Counted from the stretch's first letter, positions 50,664 through 59,590 are shown. The stretch: 64,000 nt of DNA from Clostridium_I sp047718555 (GCF_047718555.1 NZ_JBDNRK010000009.1:47721-111720); one strand, 5' to 3'. Translations and numbers: made by a program. The notes: generated by a model not told the origin, from the sequence alone.

Positions 50664-51111
50664 TATCTTTCTCCCCAATTTATATTGTTTTTCTTTACAA
50701 GACATGTATATAGTAATTATAGCATACTTAAAGGTTTTCTAAAGTCATATTTTTATTAAAATTGTATTAATTTTATTGAATAAATTCACCTATACATTAT
50801 AATACTTAATAATTTAAGTTTTTTCTACAAAATATTTTTTCATATACAGTTAAAATCTTCATAAATATATAATATAATTAAAATTATGCATTTACTTATA
50901 TGCAATTAGTACCTTTTATTTACAGCACAATAAAAGGATTCACATAATGCCTTTAATTCATTATAACATTTTAGAAATTGATCTTTTCCTGACTGAAAGG
51001 TTCAGACCTCCACCTCTAAGCGAAACGAAGGTGGGATTTTCCAATCAGGTGGGGTAGACTCCCCACATGATTTACCGATGTTTCAGCTTGATGAAACGAG
51101 TTCACTACTAA
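50664..51111. other. 448-bp gap: AT-rich leader and a G/C-rich hairpin cluster (H4)
   Basis: From 50664 to 50985 the DNA is AT-rich, holding the ftsE promoter region without a clear gene. From 51003 to 51105 three stems follow each other: CCACCT/AGGTGG (51010-51034), AATCAGGTGGGG/CCCCACATGATT (51043-51072) and GTTTCA/TGAAAC (51080-51097), then GAGTTCAC. The middle stem resembles the first stem of R3 (TCAGGTGGGG/CCCCATCTGA). It looks like a structured RNA or the decayed end of a mobile element. Confidence 0.55.
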
Positions 51112-51963
51112 CTAATCCTCACCTACTATGTTATTAAATCCTTCTCCTAGAACTTCACGTGCATCACTGACAGTTATAAATGCTTTTGGATCAACTTCCT
51201 TTATGTATTTTTTTAATTTTATAAATTCATTTCTACTGAGTACTGTATAAAGTATAAAAGTATCTTCCCAGGAATATCCGCCCTTACCATTAAATACAGT
51301 ACATCCTCTATTAAGTTTTTCTATGATGTATTTACTTATTTCATTATTTTTTTTGCTTATTATCATTACCTGCTTACATACATTAAAGCCTTCAATTACC
51401 ATATCTATTATAAATCCGTGGAGTATAACCGAAAGCAGTGAAAACATACCAAGATCAGCACCAAGAGTAGCACCAGCAAAAAGTGTTATAATAAGATCTA
51501 CAATTAATAAAGCTTTACCAATATCAATATGAAAAAATTTATTTAAAATCTTTGCAATAATATCTGTTCCTCCAGTAGATGCATTCTGGTTAAAAACTAT
51601 TCCCATACCTATACCACTTAAAAGAGTTCCAAATAAAGTAGCAAGTAATGTATTGTTAGTTATAGTTCCAAAAGTGAAGAATTTATCCATAATCCAAACT
51701 GCACCTGAAAGCCCTAAGCTTGAATATATAGTCTTAGCACCAAATTTCCCTCCTATAGCACTAAAAGCTACTATAAACAAAGCTGAATTTAATACCGTCA
51801 TTAGAAGTCCTACAGATAATTTAGGGAAAATTTCATTAACTATTATTGCTATTCCCATAATTCCCCCGGCAGCTATTTTATTTGGTTCTAAAAAAAACTT
51901 TATACCAAGAACAACAATTAAAAATCCTATAGTTATTAATGCATATTCTTTTAATTTTTTCAT
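51112..51963 (-). CDS. YitT family membrane protein (DUF161 + DUF2179)
   Basis: The protein has 283 residues from MKKLKEYALITIGFLIVVLG; AAGGGTGAT lies 5 bases upstream, whereas the ATG at 52038 has no site. There are about five hydrophobic segments in residues 1-200, with the YitT features FLEPNKIAAGGIMGIAIIV and FNQNASTGGTDIIAKILNKFF. The C-terminal cytoplasmic DUF2179 domain ends FIKLKKYIKEVDPKAFITVSDAREVLGEGF. The family is widespread in Firmicutes, of unproven function, possibly transport. The unit is a single gene. Confidence 0.93.
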   Translation of the reverse strand: MKKLKEYALITIGFLIVVLGIKFFLEPNKIAAGGIMGIAIIVNEIFPKLSVGLLMTVLNSALFIVAFSAIGGKFGAKTIYSSLGLSGAVWIMDKFFTFGTITNNTLLATLFGTLLSGIGMGIVFNQNASTGGTDIIAKILNKFFHIDIGKALLIVDLIITLFAGATLGADLGMFSLLSVILHGFIIDMVIEGFNVCKQVMIISKKNNEISKYIIEKLNRGCTVFNGKGGYSWEDTFILYTVLSRNEFIKLKKYIKEVDPKAFITVSDAREVLGEGFNNIVGED

Positions 51964-52364
51964 TTTATCACCCTTATCGTTATTTCTTGTCAAGCAGCTT
52001 AAAAATAAACAGTTTAGTTTTTTAATCTTATTACTCATTTTCAGCTGTCTTATATATTTTTCCTACAAACATGCAATATTTATACCATTATATCCATTGA
52101 AAAGTATACCACAAAATAAGCTAAGCATTGACAAGAAAATTAGAAATTCAAATATAAAAGCAAGAGAGTTTGTATTTAATTGATAAAAATAAAGTGTAGA
52201 GATAAATAAAAAGACTGTAACAAGGATAAGTATCACATCAAATCACCTTAGTCACAGTCTATAATATTATTATTTTTTATAAGTATAATATAGTAATAAT
52301 ACTATTATTATAGCTAAATTTGTTACATAGCCATATAAAATACTTACTACTTATCAAATATTAA
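51964..52364. other. Gap with the transketolase terminator
   Basis: AGACTGT (52212-52218) and ACAGTCT (52254-52260), extended by AAGG/CCTT pairs inside, form a long stem; on the minus strand it is followed by TTTTTATTTAT. It would stop the transketolase transcript, which ends at 52365. No gene is seen in the rest of the gap. Confidence 0.65.
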
Positions 52365-53312
52365 CTAATTATTTTTTAAACTTATTCCATTTTTAACTTG
52401 CTTTACTATATCCTCAGCAGTTAAATTATAAGCTTTTAAAAGTTCATCCGGTTTTCCACTTTCTCCAAATACATCTTTAATTCCAACTCTAAATACAGGA
52501 ACAGGATAATTTTCGCCAATAATTTCACAAACTGCTGAACCTAAGCCTCCAATTATGCTATGCTCCTCAGCTGTTACAATAACACCTGTCTCCCTAGCGG
52601 CAGAAATTATTATATCTGCATCTATAGGTTTTATTGTATGTATGTTAATAACTTTAGCACTTATTCCCTCTGACTTCAAAATATTGTAAGCTTCTAAAGC
52701 TGCATCTACCATAATACCAGTAGCAACAATTGCAGCATCTGTACCTTCTCTTAAGACAACACCTTTACCAAGCTCAAATTTATAATCAGGTGTATCATTT
52801 ATAATATTTACCCCTGCTCTCCCAAGTCTAACATAGCAAGGTCCATTATATTCAGTTATAGCTTTAATAGCTGCCTCCGTTTCAACAGCATCACTAGGAC
52901 ATATCACTGTCATATTCGGTATGCTTCTCATTAAAGATATATCTTCTACAGATTGATGTGAAGCTCCATCTTCCCCCACTGTAAGCCCTGCATGGGTAGC
53001 ACATATCTTTACATTCAATTTAGGATAACAAATAGAGTTTCTTATTTGTTCAAAAGCTCTTCCTGCTGCAAATATAGCAAAAGTACTGGCAAAGGCAATT
53101 TTACCACAGGCAGCAAGCCCTGCTGCTACTGACATCATATTTCCTTCTGCTATTCCCATATTAATAAATCTATCAGAACACTCTTTTTTAAACTCAGCTG
53201 TTTTTGTAGATTTAGATAAATCCGCATCCAATACAACAATTTTTTTATTTTCTAACCCTATATTAGCTAGTGCTTTTCCATAGGCTTCTCTAGTAGCTAC
53301 TTTTTTTGACAT
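52365..53312 (-). CDS. Transketolase, C-terminal subunit
   Basis: The protein has 315 residues: the pyrimidine-binding and C-terminal domains of transketolase. NMGIAEGNMMSVAAGLAACGKIAFASTFAIFAAGRAFEQIRNSI carries the catalytic glutamate, and ICATHAGLTVGEDGASHQSVEDISLMRSIPNMTVICPSDA is a conserved substrate region. It pairs with the N-terminal subunit encoded just upstream (86 bp) to make the thiamine-diphosphate enzyme of the non-oxidative pentose phosphate pathway. Split transketolases are common in Clostridia. DXS-like activity is excluded by the motif set. Confidence 0.95.
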   Translation of the reverse strand: MSKKVATREAYGKALANIGLENKKIVVLDADLSKSTKTAEFKKECSDRFINMGIAEGNMMSVAAGLAACGKIAFASTFAIFAAGRAFEQIRNSICYPKLNVKICATHAGLTVGEDGASHQSVEDISLMRSIPNMTVICPSDAVETEAAIKAITEYNGPCYVRLGRAGVNIINDTPDYKFELGKGVVLREGTDAAIVATGIMVDAALEAYNILKSEGISAKVINIHTIKPIDADIIISAARETGVIVTAEEHSIIGGLGSAVCEIIGENYPVPVFRVGIKDVFGESGKPDELLKAYNLTAEDIVKQVKNGISLKNN

Positions 53313-53398
53313 TATTTTACCCCTCCTATATCCTTTATAATTAGCTATCCTTCACTTATTGCTCCATTTCAGCTTCCATAATCAAATAATCTTTTAAA

Positions 53399-54220
53399 TT
53401 ATTCAGCTCCAAGTTCACTTAAAGCCTTGCTGCATTGCTCTTCATTTGGCGCAGTTCCGTGCCAGCATGCTTCATTTTCCATAAAGCTTACACCTTTTCC
53501 CTTTACAGTTTTACAAACAATTACTGTAGGCTTACCTTTAACATTTCTAGCTTCATCAATTGCCGCTATCAAAGCATTAAAATCGTGTCCATCTACATCA
53601 ATTACATTCCAATTAAAAGCTCTAAACTTATTACTTACTGGCTCTGGTGACATTACATCTTCACATTTCCCATCAATCTGAAGTCCATTATGGTCAACAA
53701 AAGCAGTTAAATTATCTAATTTATACTGTGCAGCTGCCATGGAAGCTTCCCAAACTTGTCCTTCTTCTAATTCACCATCTCCGAGTAACGCATAAACTCT
53801 ATAATCCTTTTTATCAAGCTTTCCTGCAAGAGCCATTCCTACTGCTGCTGAAATCCCCTGTCCTAAAGATCCTGTGGACATGTCTACTCCAGGTACATAA
53901 TTCATGTTAGGATGACCTTGTAATATAGACCCAAACTTTCTAAGCCCCTTTAGTTCATCTTTATTAAAATAACCTCTTTCAGCCAATGTACTGTAGAGAG
54001 CTGGTGCTGCATGCCCCTTAGATAGCACAAATCTATCCCTATTATCATCCTTTGGGTTTTCAGGATTTATATTCATCTCTTTAAAATATAAAGTTGTCAT
54101 TATTTCTACTGAAGATAGAGAACCTCCTGGATGGCCTGAAGCTGATTCAGTTAACATTGTTATGATATCTTCTCTAATACTTACAGCAGTTTTCTTAAGA
54201 AGCTTTAGATCATTTTCCAT
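53399..54220 (-). CDS. Transketolase, N-terminal subunit
   Basis: The protein has 273 residues from MENDLKLLKKTAVSIREDI; TAGGAGG precedes this ATG, and the upstream ATG at 54295 lacks a site. It is the pyrophosphate-binding half of transketolase: SGHPGGSLSSVEIMTTLYF, LSKGHAAPALYSTLAERGYF, and the ThDP motif GDGELEEGQVWEASMAAAQYKLDNLTAFVDHNGLQIDG. It forms a heteromer with the C-terminal subunit. It interconverts sugar phosphates to supply ribose and erythrose phosphates; a parallel role in xylose use is possible. Confidence 0.95.
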   Translation of the reverse strand: MENDLKLLKKTAVSIREDIITMLTESASGHPGGSLSSVEIMTTLYFKEMNINPENPKDDNRDRFVLSKGHAAPALYSTLAERGYFNKDELKGLRKFGSILQGHPNMNYVPGVDMSTGSLGQGISAAVGMALAGKLDKKDYRVYALLGDGELEEGQVWEASMAAAQYKLDNLTAFVDHNGLQIDGKCEDVMSPEPVSNKFRAFNWNVIDVDGHDFNALIAAIDEARNVKGKPTVIVCKTVKGKGVSFMENEACWHGTAPNEEQCSKALSELGAE

Positions 54221-54540
54221 ATTTTTACCTCCTAGCTTATTACCGTGCATTAGTATAACACATTTATGTATATATAATAACACATATATAAACAAAATAA
54301 CATATATTTAAAAATTTATTTTGTTTATGTTGATTAAATATGCAATTTATATACTTAATTTATACTATTTATTAAATCAAATAATTTTTCTTCTGATTAT
54401 ATTAATTAGATTTGTATAATAATAATTATTATAGACATAATATGAATGTTAGTTGTTCTTTGCAAACTGAATATATATGGTTTTATGAAGTTCTTACTTC
54501 TATAATTTAAAGTAATTCACCAATAGAAAAACTATTTAAC

Positions 54541-54795
54541 AAAACGTGCGAAATTCTCCTATCCTCTTAGGTGGGAGATGAATAGCACTTGCCGATAGGC
54601 AACAAATTAATTATAATAAAATTATAGGTTTACAAACGTTATTTGTAAGATAACACTACCGTGGGTACTACGGGAAGGATTTTCCTCATAAAAAATCCAT
54701 AGCCTTGGAAACTGATATCCTGTAAAAGAAAATTTCCCTTCTGGTTAGGATGGATTAAAGGAAGCCATACACTTCTATAAGTGATGGTAGTTCAC
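54541..54795. ncRNA. Candidate structured RNA in the transketolase-mazF gap
   Basis: Read on the plus strand, this 250-base block folds locally several times: TCTCC..AGG/GGAGA around 54555-54578, GTTAT/ATAAC (54639-54655), CCGT/ACGG (54659-54673), GGATTTT/AAAATCC (54677-54698), and a strong CCAT-CACTT/AAGTG-ATGG near 54764-54786, ending in AGTTCAC. It is richer in G/C than the surrounding spacer and has no reading frame. The rest of the gap (54221-54540) is AT-rich without a gene. Strand and function are unknown; it could equally be a decayed mobile-element end. Confidence 0.4.
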
Positions 54796-54802
54796 ATGCA
54801 AC

Positions 54803-54840
54803 TAAAAAATAGCATTCCAGAATAAACTAGAGTGCTATTT
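54803..54840. terminator. Hairpin terminator below mazF
   Basis: AAATAGCA (54807-54814) and TGCTATTT (54833-54840) form the stem. On the minus strand it is followed by TTTAG, and on the plus strand by CAAATTT. It ends the mazEF transcript 30 bp after the stop. Confidence 0.6.
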
Positions 54841-54871
54841 CAAATTTATAATTTTAAAATGACTTAAAAAA

Positions 54872-55222
54872 TTAATCACATTTAAGCGCTATACTAACCA
54901 ACAGTGACTTATCTACTTTTTCCATATCACTATCTGTCATATGGCCTATTTTTTCTTTAAGCCTTTTCTTGTCAAGAGTTCTTATTTGTTCTAACAAAAC
55001 TACCGAATCCTTATTTAATCCATATTCCTCTGAAGAAATTTCAACGTGAGTTGGAAGTTTTGCCTTATTTATCTGCGAAGTAATTGCAGCCACAATTACT
55101 GTAGGACTGTATTTATTACCTATATCATTTTGAATAATGATAACAGGTCTTATTCCACCCTGTTCTGATCCAACTACTGGACTTAAGTCAGCATAGAATA
55201 TATCTCCTCGTTTCACCACCAT
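54872..55222 (-). CDS. mazF: MazF/PemK (EndoA-type) mRNA interferase toxin
   Basis: The protein has 116 residues from MVVKRGDIFYADLSPVVGSEQGG, the standard EndoA start; upstream in-frame ATGs exist but would add non-homologous residues. GGIRPVIIIQND holds the conserved arginine, AAITSQINKAKLPTHVEI the threonine/serine of the active site, and LLEQIRTLDKKRLKEKIG the dimer surface. It cleaves single-stranded RNA at a short motif, probably UACAU-like as in other Firmicute EndoA enzymes. The start lies 35 bp inside the antitoxin gene, so translation is coupled. It is next to alr, as in Bacillus and many Clostridia. Confidence 0.95.
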   Translation of the reverse strand: MVVKRGDIFYADLSPVVGSEQGGIRPVIIIQNDIGNKYSPTVIVAAITSQINKAKLPTHVEISSEEYGLNKDSVVLLEQIRTLDKKRLKEKIGHMTDSDMEKVDKSLLVSIALKCD

Positions 55223-55508
55223 CGTCATCAGGCAAATCACTCTCCGAAAGCTTAACTTCATATTCTTTTAATTCATTTATATCAGAACAAAAACCCATTT
55301 CACAAATTTCCAGGTTTAATTCTGACATTTCCATATATCCCTCTTTCATTGCTTCTATAAAATTGATTTTTTTCTTCTCTTCTATATATAATATTATTGC
55401 TTCACGAATAAATTCACTTCTTTTTTTACAATCTTCCTTTAGTGCTTTATCGAATTCACTGCAAAGTGTATCTGAGAGGTTTACTACTAATCTCTTTGAG
55501 CTTGACAT
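55188..55508 (-). CDS. MazE/EndoAI-type ribbon-helix-helix antitoxin
   Basis: The protein has 106 residues. The N-terminal ribbon-helix-helix (KRLVVNLSDTLCSEFDKALKEDCKKRSEFIREAIILYIEEKKK) should dimerise and bind its own promoter. The acidic C-terminal part wraps the toxin in this family. The end (DDDGGETRRYILC) overlaps the mazF start by 35 bp in another frame. GGAGG lies 13 bases before the ATG, a longer spacing than usual, so initiation may be weak. It neutralises MazF and represses the operon. Confidence 0.88.
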   Translation of the reverse strand: MSSSKRLVVNLSDTLCSEFDKALKEDCKKRSEFIREAIILYIEEKKKINFIEAMKEGYMEMSELNLEICEMGFCSDINELKEYEVKLSESDLPDDDGGETRRYILC

Positions 55509-55627
55509 TGGACAATTAATACCTCCTATTTACCAAAACGAAAATATGTATGTATCCATTATAATTTAAAATTTGTCAATATGTCAAAGGATTTACTTCA
55601 ATTATCTACATTTTTCTTATGTATATA

Positions 55628-56788
55628 CTATACATAATTTCTTATTTTTATAACTTTTTCATTTTTTATGTAAACTCTAGGAACTCTTTTACTAATCATG
55701 CAAACCACTTCATAATTTATAGTATGTATATGCCCAGCTATATCATCTGCATTAAATTTACAATTATGAGACTCACCCATAAGAATAACTTCATCCCCAA
55801 CCTTAGCAGTACTAATTTCAGTTATATCCACCATACATTGATCCATACAAATCCTACCAACTACTGGAGCAAATTTATCGTTTATTATAACTTTTGCCTT
55901 GCCAAACATAAGTCTCGTATATCCATCAGCATATCCTACAGGAAGAGTAGCTATAACACTGTCTTTTTCACATCTGAATTTTCTCCCATAACTTATATAC
56001 TCTCCTTTTTTAAGAGTTTTTATGTGTACTATATTGGTTTTCAGAGTCATTACAGGTTTTAGTTCTAATTTTTTCTTATTTACTTCCTCAGATGGATAGT
56101 AGCCATAAAGTATTATTCCAGGTCTTACTCCATCTAGATGTGTATCTGGCAAATCCATAATAGCAGCACTATTAGCTATATGTCTTACCCCCACTGAAAC
56201 ACCTCTGCTTTTTAATTTTTCATAAAAACAATTAAAATTATCAAATTGCTTGTAAGTATATTCTTTATTATCTTCATCCGCTGTAGAAAAATGAGAAAAT
56301 AATCCTTCTATCTCTATATTGGGTAATTTATTTATTTTGTATACATCCTCTACACTTTTTTCATCAGATAAAAATCCAATTCTACCCATACCTGTATCCA
56401 AGGCTATGTGTATTTTAACCTTTATATGCCTTTTTTCAGCTATTTTAGAAAGTTCCAATGCATAATCGTAGGAAAATACAGTTTGTTCTATATCGTATTT
56501 CAATATATCATCAGCTAAGCTTAAAGGTGTATATCCTAAAATCATAATGGGGCAATCAATTCCAGCTCTTCTAAGTTCTACTGCTTCGCTTATAACTGCA
56601 ACTGCTAACCTAGTAACACCATTTTCTAAAAGCACAGGGGCTACATCAATAGCTCCATGCCCATAGGCATCAGCCTTTACTACACCAAAAATTTCGGTAC
56701 TTTTAGCAAGTTTTTTTATACCTTTCATATTAAATTCTAAATTATCAAGATTAATTTCTGCCCAAACAGGTCTTAAATGTTTAAACAA
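55628..56788 (-). CDS. alr: Alanine racemase
   Basis: The protein has 386 residues, starting at a TTG (56786-56788) after AAAGGTGATG. The PLP lysine is K38 in VVKADAYGHGA; HIALDTGMGRIGF, FSHFSTADE and VGRICMDQCMVDIT are conserved blocks; the catalytic tyrosine is in ISYGRKF. It makes D-alanine for peptidoglycan. Here it lies between a GerS-like lipoprotein gene (34 bp upstream) and mazEF; in Clostridioides difficile an alr-type gene (alr2) is likewise next to gerS. Whether this copy serves vegetative wall growth or spore physiology is open. Confidence 0.97.
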   Translation of the reverse strand: MFKHLRPVWAEINLDNLEFNMKGIKKLAKSTEIFGVVKADAYGHGAIDVAPVLLENGVTRLAVAVISEAVELRRAGIDCPIMILGYTPLSLADDILKYDIEQTVFSYDYALELSKIAEKRHIKVKIHIALDTGMGRIGFLSDEKSVEDVYKINKLPNIEIEGLFSHFSTADEDNKEYTYKQFDNFNCFYEKLKSRGVSVGVRHIANSAAIMDLPDTHLDGVRPGIILYGYYPSEEVNKKKLELKPVMTLKTNIVHIKTLKKGEYISYGRKFRCEKDSVIATLPVGYADGYTRLMFGKAKVIINDKFAPVVGRICMDQCMVDITEISTAKVGDEVILMGESHNCKFNADDIAGHIHTINYEVVCMISKRVPRVYIKNEKVIKIRNYV

Positions 56789-56822
56789 AGTGCATCACCT
56801 TTCCAAATATATCATCTAGTTT

Positions 56823-57428
56823 TTATTGATTAAACTCAAAAAGAGTTTTATCCACATTACAGTTAGGTATAAAATTTTTGTAAGTTACTATTAATTTTTC
56901 TTTTCCATTTTTATCGTATATAATTAACTTTTCAGGAAGCTTCTTATCAACCTCAATATATAGAACACCATAGTTTATATTCCTATTGCTATCAGGCATA
57001 TCTGTATTCACTAATTCATATTTATCATTATCTATAGTTTCAAAAGAAGTTTTTATATTTTCATTGGTATATAAAAGATCAATAAAATTTCCTAAAAAAC
57101 TTAGTTTATATACATCATCAAAACTCATATCAGTTGTATATTTTTGTCCATTTTGCAAATCAGTAACATAAATTTTATCTTCCCTATATATTAATACTCT
57201 TTCGTTATTTAACTCTAATCTATATCCTAACCCTAAAGAATATATTTGTCTACCACTGTAGTTCAACTTTTGTTTATCATTTTTAACTTCCATATTCATA
57301 TCTGTACTATAGCTTTTTAAATTTTTTAAATAGGTTATAGTATCTTTCTCTCCCTTATTTTTAGATCCACATCCAGTTACAGATATAATAAGAACAAAGA
57401 ATGTAAATATTAATAATATCTTTTTCAT
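56823..57428 (-). CDS. GerS-like/LolA-fold lipoprotein
   Basis: The protein has 201 residues. The lipobox is SVTGCG, with the lipid-bearing Cys at residue 20. After it the mature protein has the beta-rich pattern of the LolA/DUF4367 group (SYSTDMNMEVKNDKQKLNYSGRQIYSLGLGYRLELNNERVLIYREDKIYV). Proteins of this type next to alanine racemase resemble GerS, which in C. difficile is a lipoprotein needed for cortex degradation in spore germination. That function is inferred from architecture and neighbourhood. It is probably co-transcribed with alr. Confidence 0.8.
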   Translation of the reverse strand: MKKILLIFTFFVLIISVTGCGSKNKGEKDTITYLKNLKSYSTDMNMEVKNDKQKLNYSGRQIYSLGLGYRLELNNERVLIYREDKIYVTDLQNGQKYTTDMSFDDVYKLSFLGNFIDLLYTNENIKTSFETIDNDKYELVNTDMPDSNRNINYGVLYIEVDKKLPEKLIIYDKNGKEKLIVTYKNFIPNCNVDKTLFEFNQ

Positions 57429-57485
57429 AATTCCTCCAAATGCGTCATCTTCAAAGAAATATACAGCTATATGTATTATGCTTCA

Positions 57486-57592
57486 CTTACTATTCCTTTT
57501 CATATGCCAATTATTCAACTTTAGGCATATTCAAATAAATAACTAGTCAGTATGCTAGCATCTTTGACTTACTATTTATTTTCACATGCCTT
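57486..57592. repeat. MITE-like palindromic repeat (one full copy, one partial)
   Basis: The copy at 57523-57592 has ends AGGCATATTCAAATAAATA and, reversed, AGGCATGTGAAAATAAATA, giving imperfect terminal inverted repeats of about 27 bases in a 70-bp element. Its first 37 bases are identical to 63950-63986. Directly before it, 57486-57508 repeats its right end (3 mismatches in 24), so a second, truncated copy adjoins. No reading frame. Confidence 0.65.
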
Positions 57593-57639
57593 ATTATTAA
57601 TACTATTCAATCCTTGTCCCAAGAATTCATATTTAATTA

Positions 57640-59139
57640 TTAATTTTGTAATTCTTTTATTATATATGGAATTTTATTTAGTATGTCAGTGGCACTTACA
57701 TTAAACATTTCTTTAGACAACATTTCTCCGCAGTATCCATGTAAAAATGCACCTGTCATAGCAGCAGTAATAGGCTTTTGCCCTTGAGCAATAAATGAAG
57801 TTATTATTCCCGTTAAACAATCTCCCATTCCCCCAGATGCCATGGAGCTATTACCTGTGGGATTTACTATAGTTATATTTCCGTCAGTAATAATAGTATT
57901 ATACCCCTTTAAGAGCAAGATAACTTTATAAGTTGTGGCAAAATCCTTTGCAACTTTCATTTTATTTTCCTCTATGTATTCTATAGAAAAACCAGTAAGT
58001 CTAGCCATTTCTCCTAAATGAGGAGTCAATACTACAGGCACTTTCACATTATTCAATATACTTAAATTATTACTTAATGCATTTATTCCATCCGCATCTA
58101 TAACTACCGGGCAATTACTAACTCTTAATACACTATCTACAATTTTAAATGTCTTCTCATCATTACCCATACCAGGCCCTAGGGCAATACAATTACTATT
58201 TGTCAAAAGCTTATCTATACCATCATTATCTTTAGAAGATATAGTCATTGCCTCTGTAAGCCTATTTTTTAAAATTAGAAGTATATCTTCATCACAGCAT
58301 AGTGTTATAAGTCCCGCTCCACTTCTTACCGCTGCTTCTGTACATATGTAAGCTGCACCAGTATATTTTTTTGAACCTGCAAAAATCAGAACTCTTCCAT
58401 AATTGCCTTTATGGGCATATTTATTTCTAGGTTTAACATTTTCCTTAAACATGTATCTTTCTGTGATAAATCCACCTTCATGATATTTATCTATTACAAA
58501 TTGTGGTATACCTATTTTTTCAACTATAATTTTACCTGTATATTTTTCTGAGTCATAATTCAAGAATCCGCTTTTATAAAGTTCAAAGGTTACAGTTTTA
58601 TTACTTATAATACAATTACCCATTTTATTGCCATTATTACTATTTAGTCCAGATGGAACATCTATAGATAATGTAAAATTTGTATTTTCATTTATAACAG
58701 ATATAACCAAGGTATGAATTCCCTGTACATCTCTACTTATACCGGTACCGAGAAGTGCATCTATAGTAATATCCGAACGAGTCACAGCTAATTTCAACGC
58801 ATCTATATATTCTAAACTTACAATATTAATAATATTTATCTTCATATTCTTTAAAATTAAATAATTAGCTTTACAGGAGTCACTCATTTTATCCATGCTA
58901 CCTACAAAAAATACTTGTACCTCTTTGCCAAGGGAGACTAAATGCCTTGCTACTGCTAGTCCATCTCCTCCATTGTTTCCAGAACCACAAACTACAGTAA
59001 AAGATATGTTATTTTTTAAATCTATATTATTTATAATCTTTAAAGCTGCATTTTCCATTAAAATAAGTTCAGAAATACCTAATTCATTTATACAATAACT
59101 ATCAATTTTTCTCATAACAGCACTTGATGCAAACTTCAA
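57640..59139 (-). CDS. nnr: Bifunctional NAD(P)HX epimerase/dehydratase
   Basis: The protein has 499 residues, with a TTG start (59137-59139) overlapping the acpS end region after AGAGGTGATT. N-terminal YjeF_N (epimerase, about 1-215): VVCGSGNNGGDGLAVARHL and SIDVPSGLN. C-terminal carbohydrate-kinase-like dehydratase (about 225-499): HKGNYGRVLIFAGSKKYTGAAYICTEAAVRSGAGL, VLTPHLGEMARLTG and the catalytic block GNSSMASGGMGDCLTGIITSF. It repairs hydrated NADH and NADPH using ADP or ATP. Immediately follows acpS (no gap), the usual Firmicute order. Confidence 0.97.
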   Translation of the reverse strand: MKFASSAVMRKIDSYCINELGISELILMENAALKIINNIDLKNNISFTVVCGSGNNGGDGLAVARHLVSLGKEVQVFFVGSMDKMSDSCKANYLILKNMKINIINIVSLEYIDALKLAVTRSDITIDALLGTGISRDVQGIHTLVISVINENTNFTLSIDVPSGLNSNNGNKMGNCIISNKTVTFELYKSGFLNYDSEKYTGKIIVEKIGIPQFVIDKYHEGGFITERYMFKENVKPRNKYAHKGNYGRVLIFAGSKKYTGAAYICTEAAVRSGAGLITLCCDEDILLILKNRLTEAMTISSKDNDGIDKLLTNSNCIALGPGMGNDEKTFKIVDSVLRVSNCPVVIDADGINALSNNLSILNNVKVPVVLTPHLGEMARLTGFSIEYIEENKMKVAKDFATTYKVILLLKGYNTIITDGNITIVNPTGNSSMASGGMGDCLTGIITSFIAQGQKPITAAMTGAFLHGYCGEMLSKEMFNVSATDILNKIPYIIKELQN

Positions 59140-59514
59140 TTAAATCACCTCTAAAACGGCATATGCTATTGCATTTTCTTTACTATGGGATATACTTAAA
59201 TGTATTTTGTACTTTCCAAATTTATTAGCTATTTGCTTTGCCTTACCCTTTAATACTACTACTGGTTTCCCCTTAACATTTCTGTCTATTTCTATATCTC
59301 GAATGCTAAACTGCATAAAACCAGTTCCTAAAGCCTTTGATATGGCTTCCTTGGCTGCAAATCTTCCTGCTGCATATTCCGGTCTAAAATTTCTACTTTT
59401 TAAATATTCAATTTCAATTTCAGTATATACCTTTTCTAAAAATAATGAATTTTTATCTATAGCTTCTTTTATCCTTTGTATCTCTACTATATCTATGCCT
59501 ACTCCTAATATCAT
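59140..59514 (-). CDS. acpS: Holo-[acyl-carrier-protein] synthase
   Basis: The protein has 124 residues, with GGGAGG before the ATG. GVGIDIVEIQRIKEAI holds the first metal ligand Asp, and RPEYAAGRFAAKEAISKALGTG the K-E-A catalytic motif; SISHSKENAIAYAVLE closes the domain. It transfers 4'-phosphopantetheine from CoA to ACP for fatty acid synthesis. It is the first gene of the acpS-nnr pair. Confidence 0.97.
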   Translation of the reverse strand: MILGVGIDIVEIQRIKEAIDKNSLFLEKVYTEIEIEYLKSRNFRPEYAAGRFAAKEAISKALGTGFMQFSIRDIEIDRNVKGKPVVVLKGKAKQIANKFGKYKIHLSISHSKENAIAYAVLEVI

Positions 59515-59551
59515 TTAGCATCCTCCCATTTAAGACCTCTTAAAAATAGCT

Positions 59552-59590
59552 AATTCATCTAAACTCAGTTGGAATACAAACTCTCACTGA
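59552..59590. repeat. GTGGGA/TCCCAC palindromic repeat, copy H3
   Basis: The left arm and loop match H2 nearly exactly (AATTCATCTAAACTCAGTTGG, then AATACAAACTC), but the right arm has decayed, so the stem is short. It lies 38 bp upstream of acpS. Confidence 0.55.

Noticed and set aside
54541..54795. Group I intron or tmRNA-like RNA
   Set aside because: The conserved core segments of group I introns and a tRNA-like acceptor end were not found; it is left as an unassigned structured block.
55619..56062. 147-codon plus-strand frame opposite alr
   Set aside because: It is the antisense shadow of a clear alanine racemase gene.
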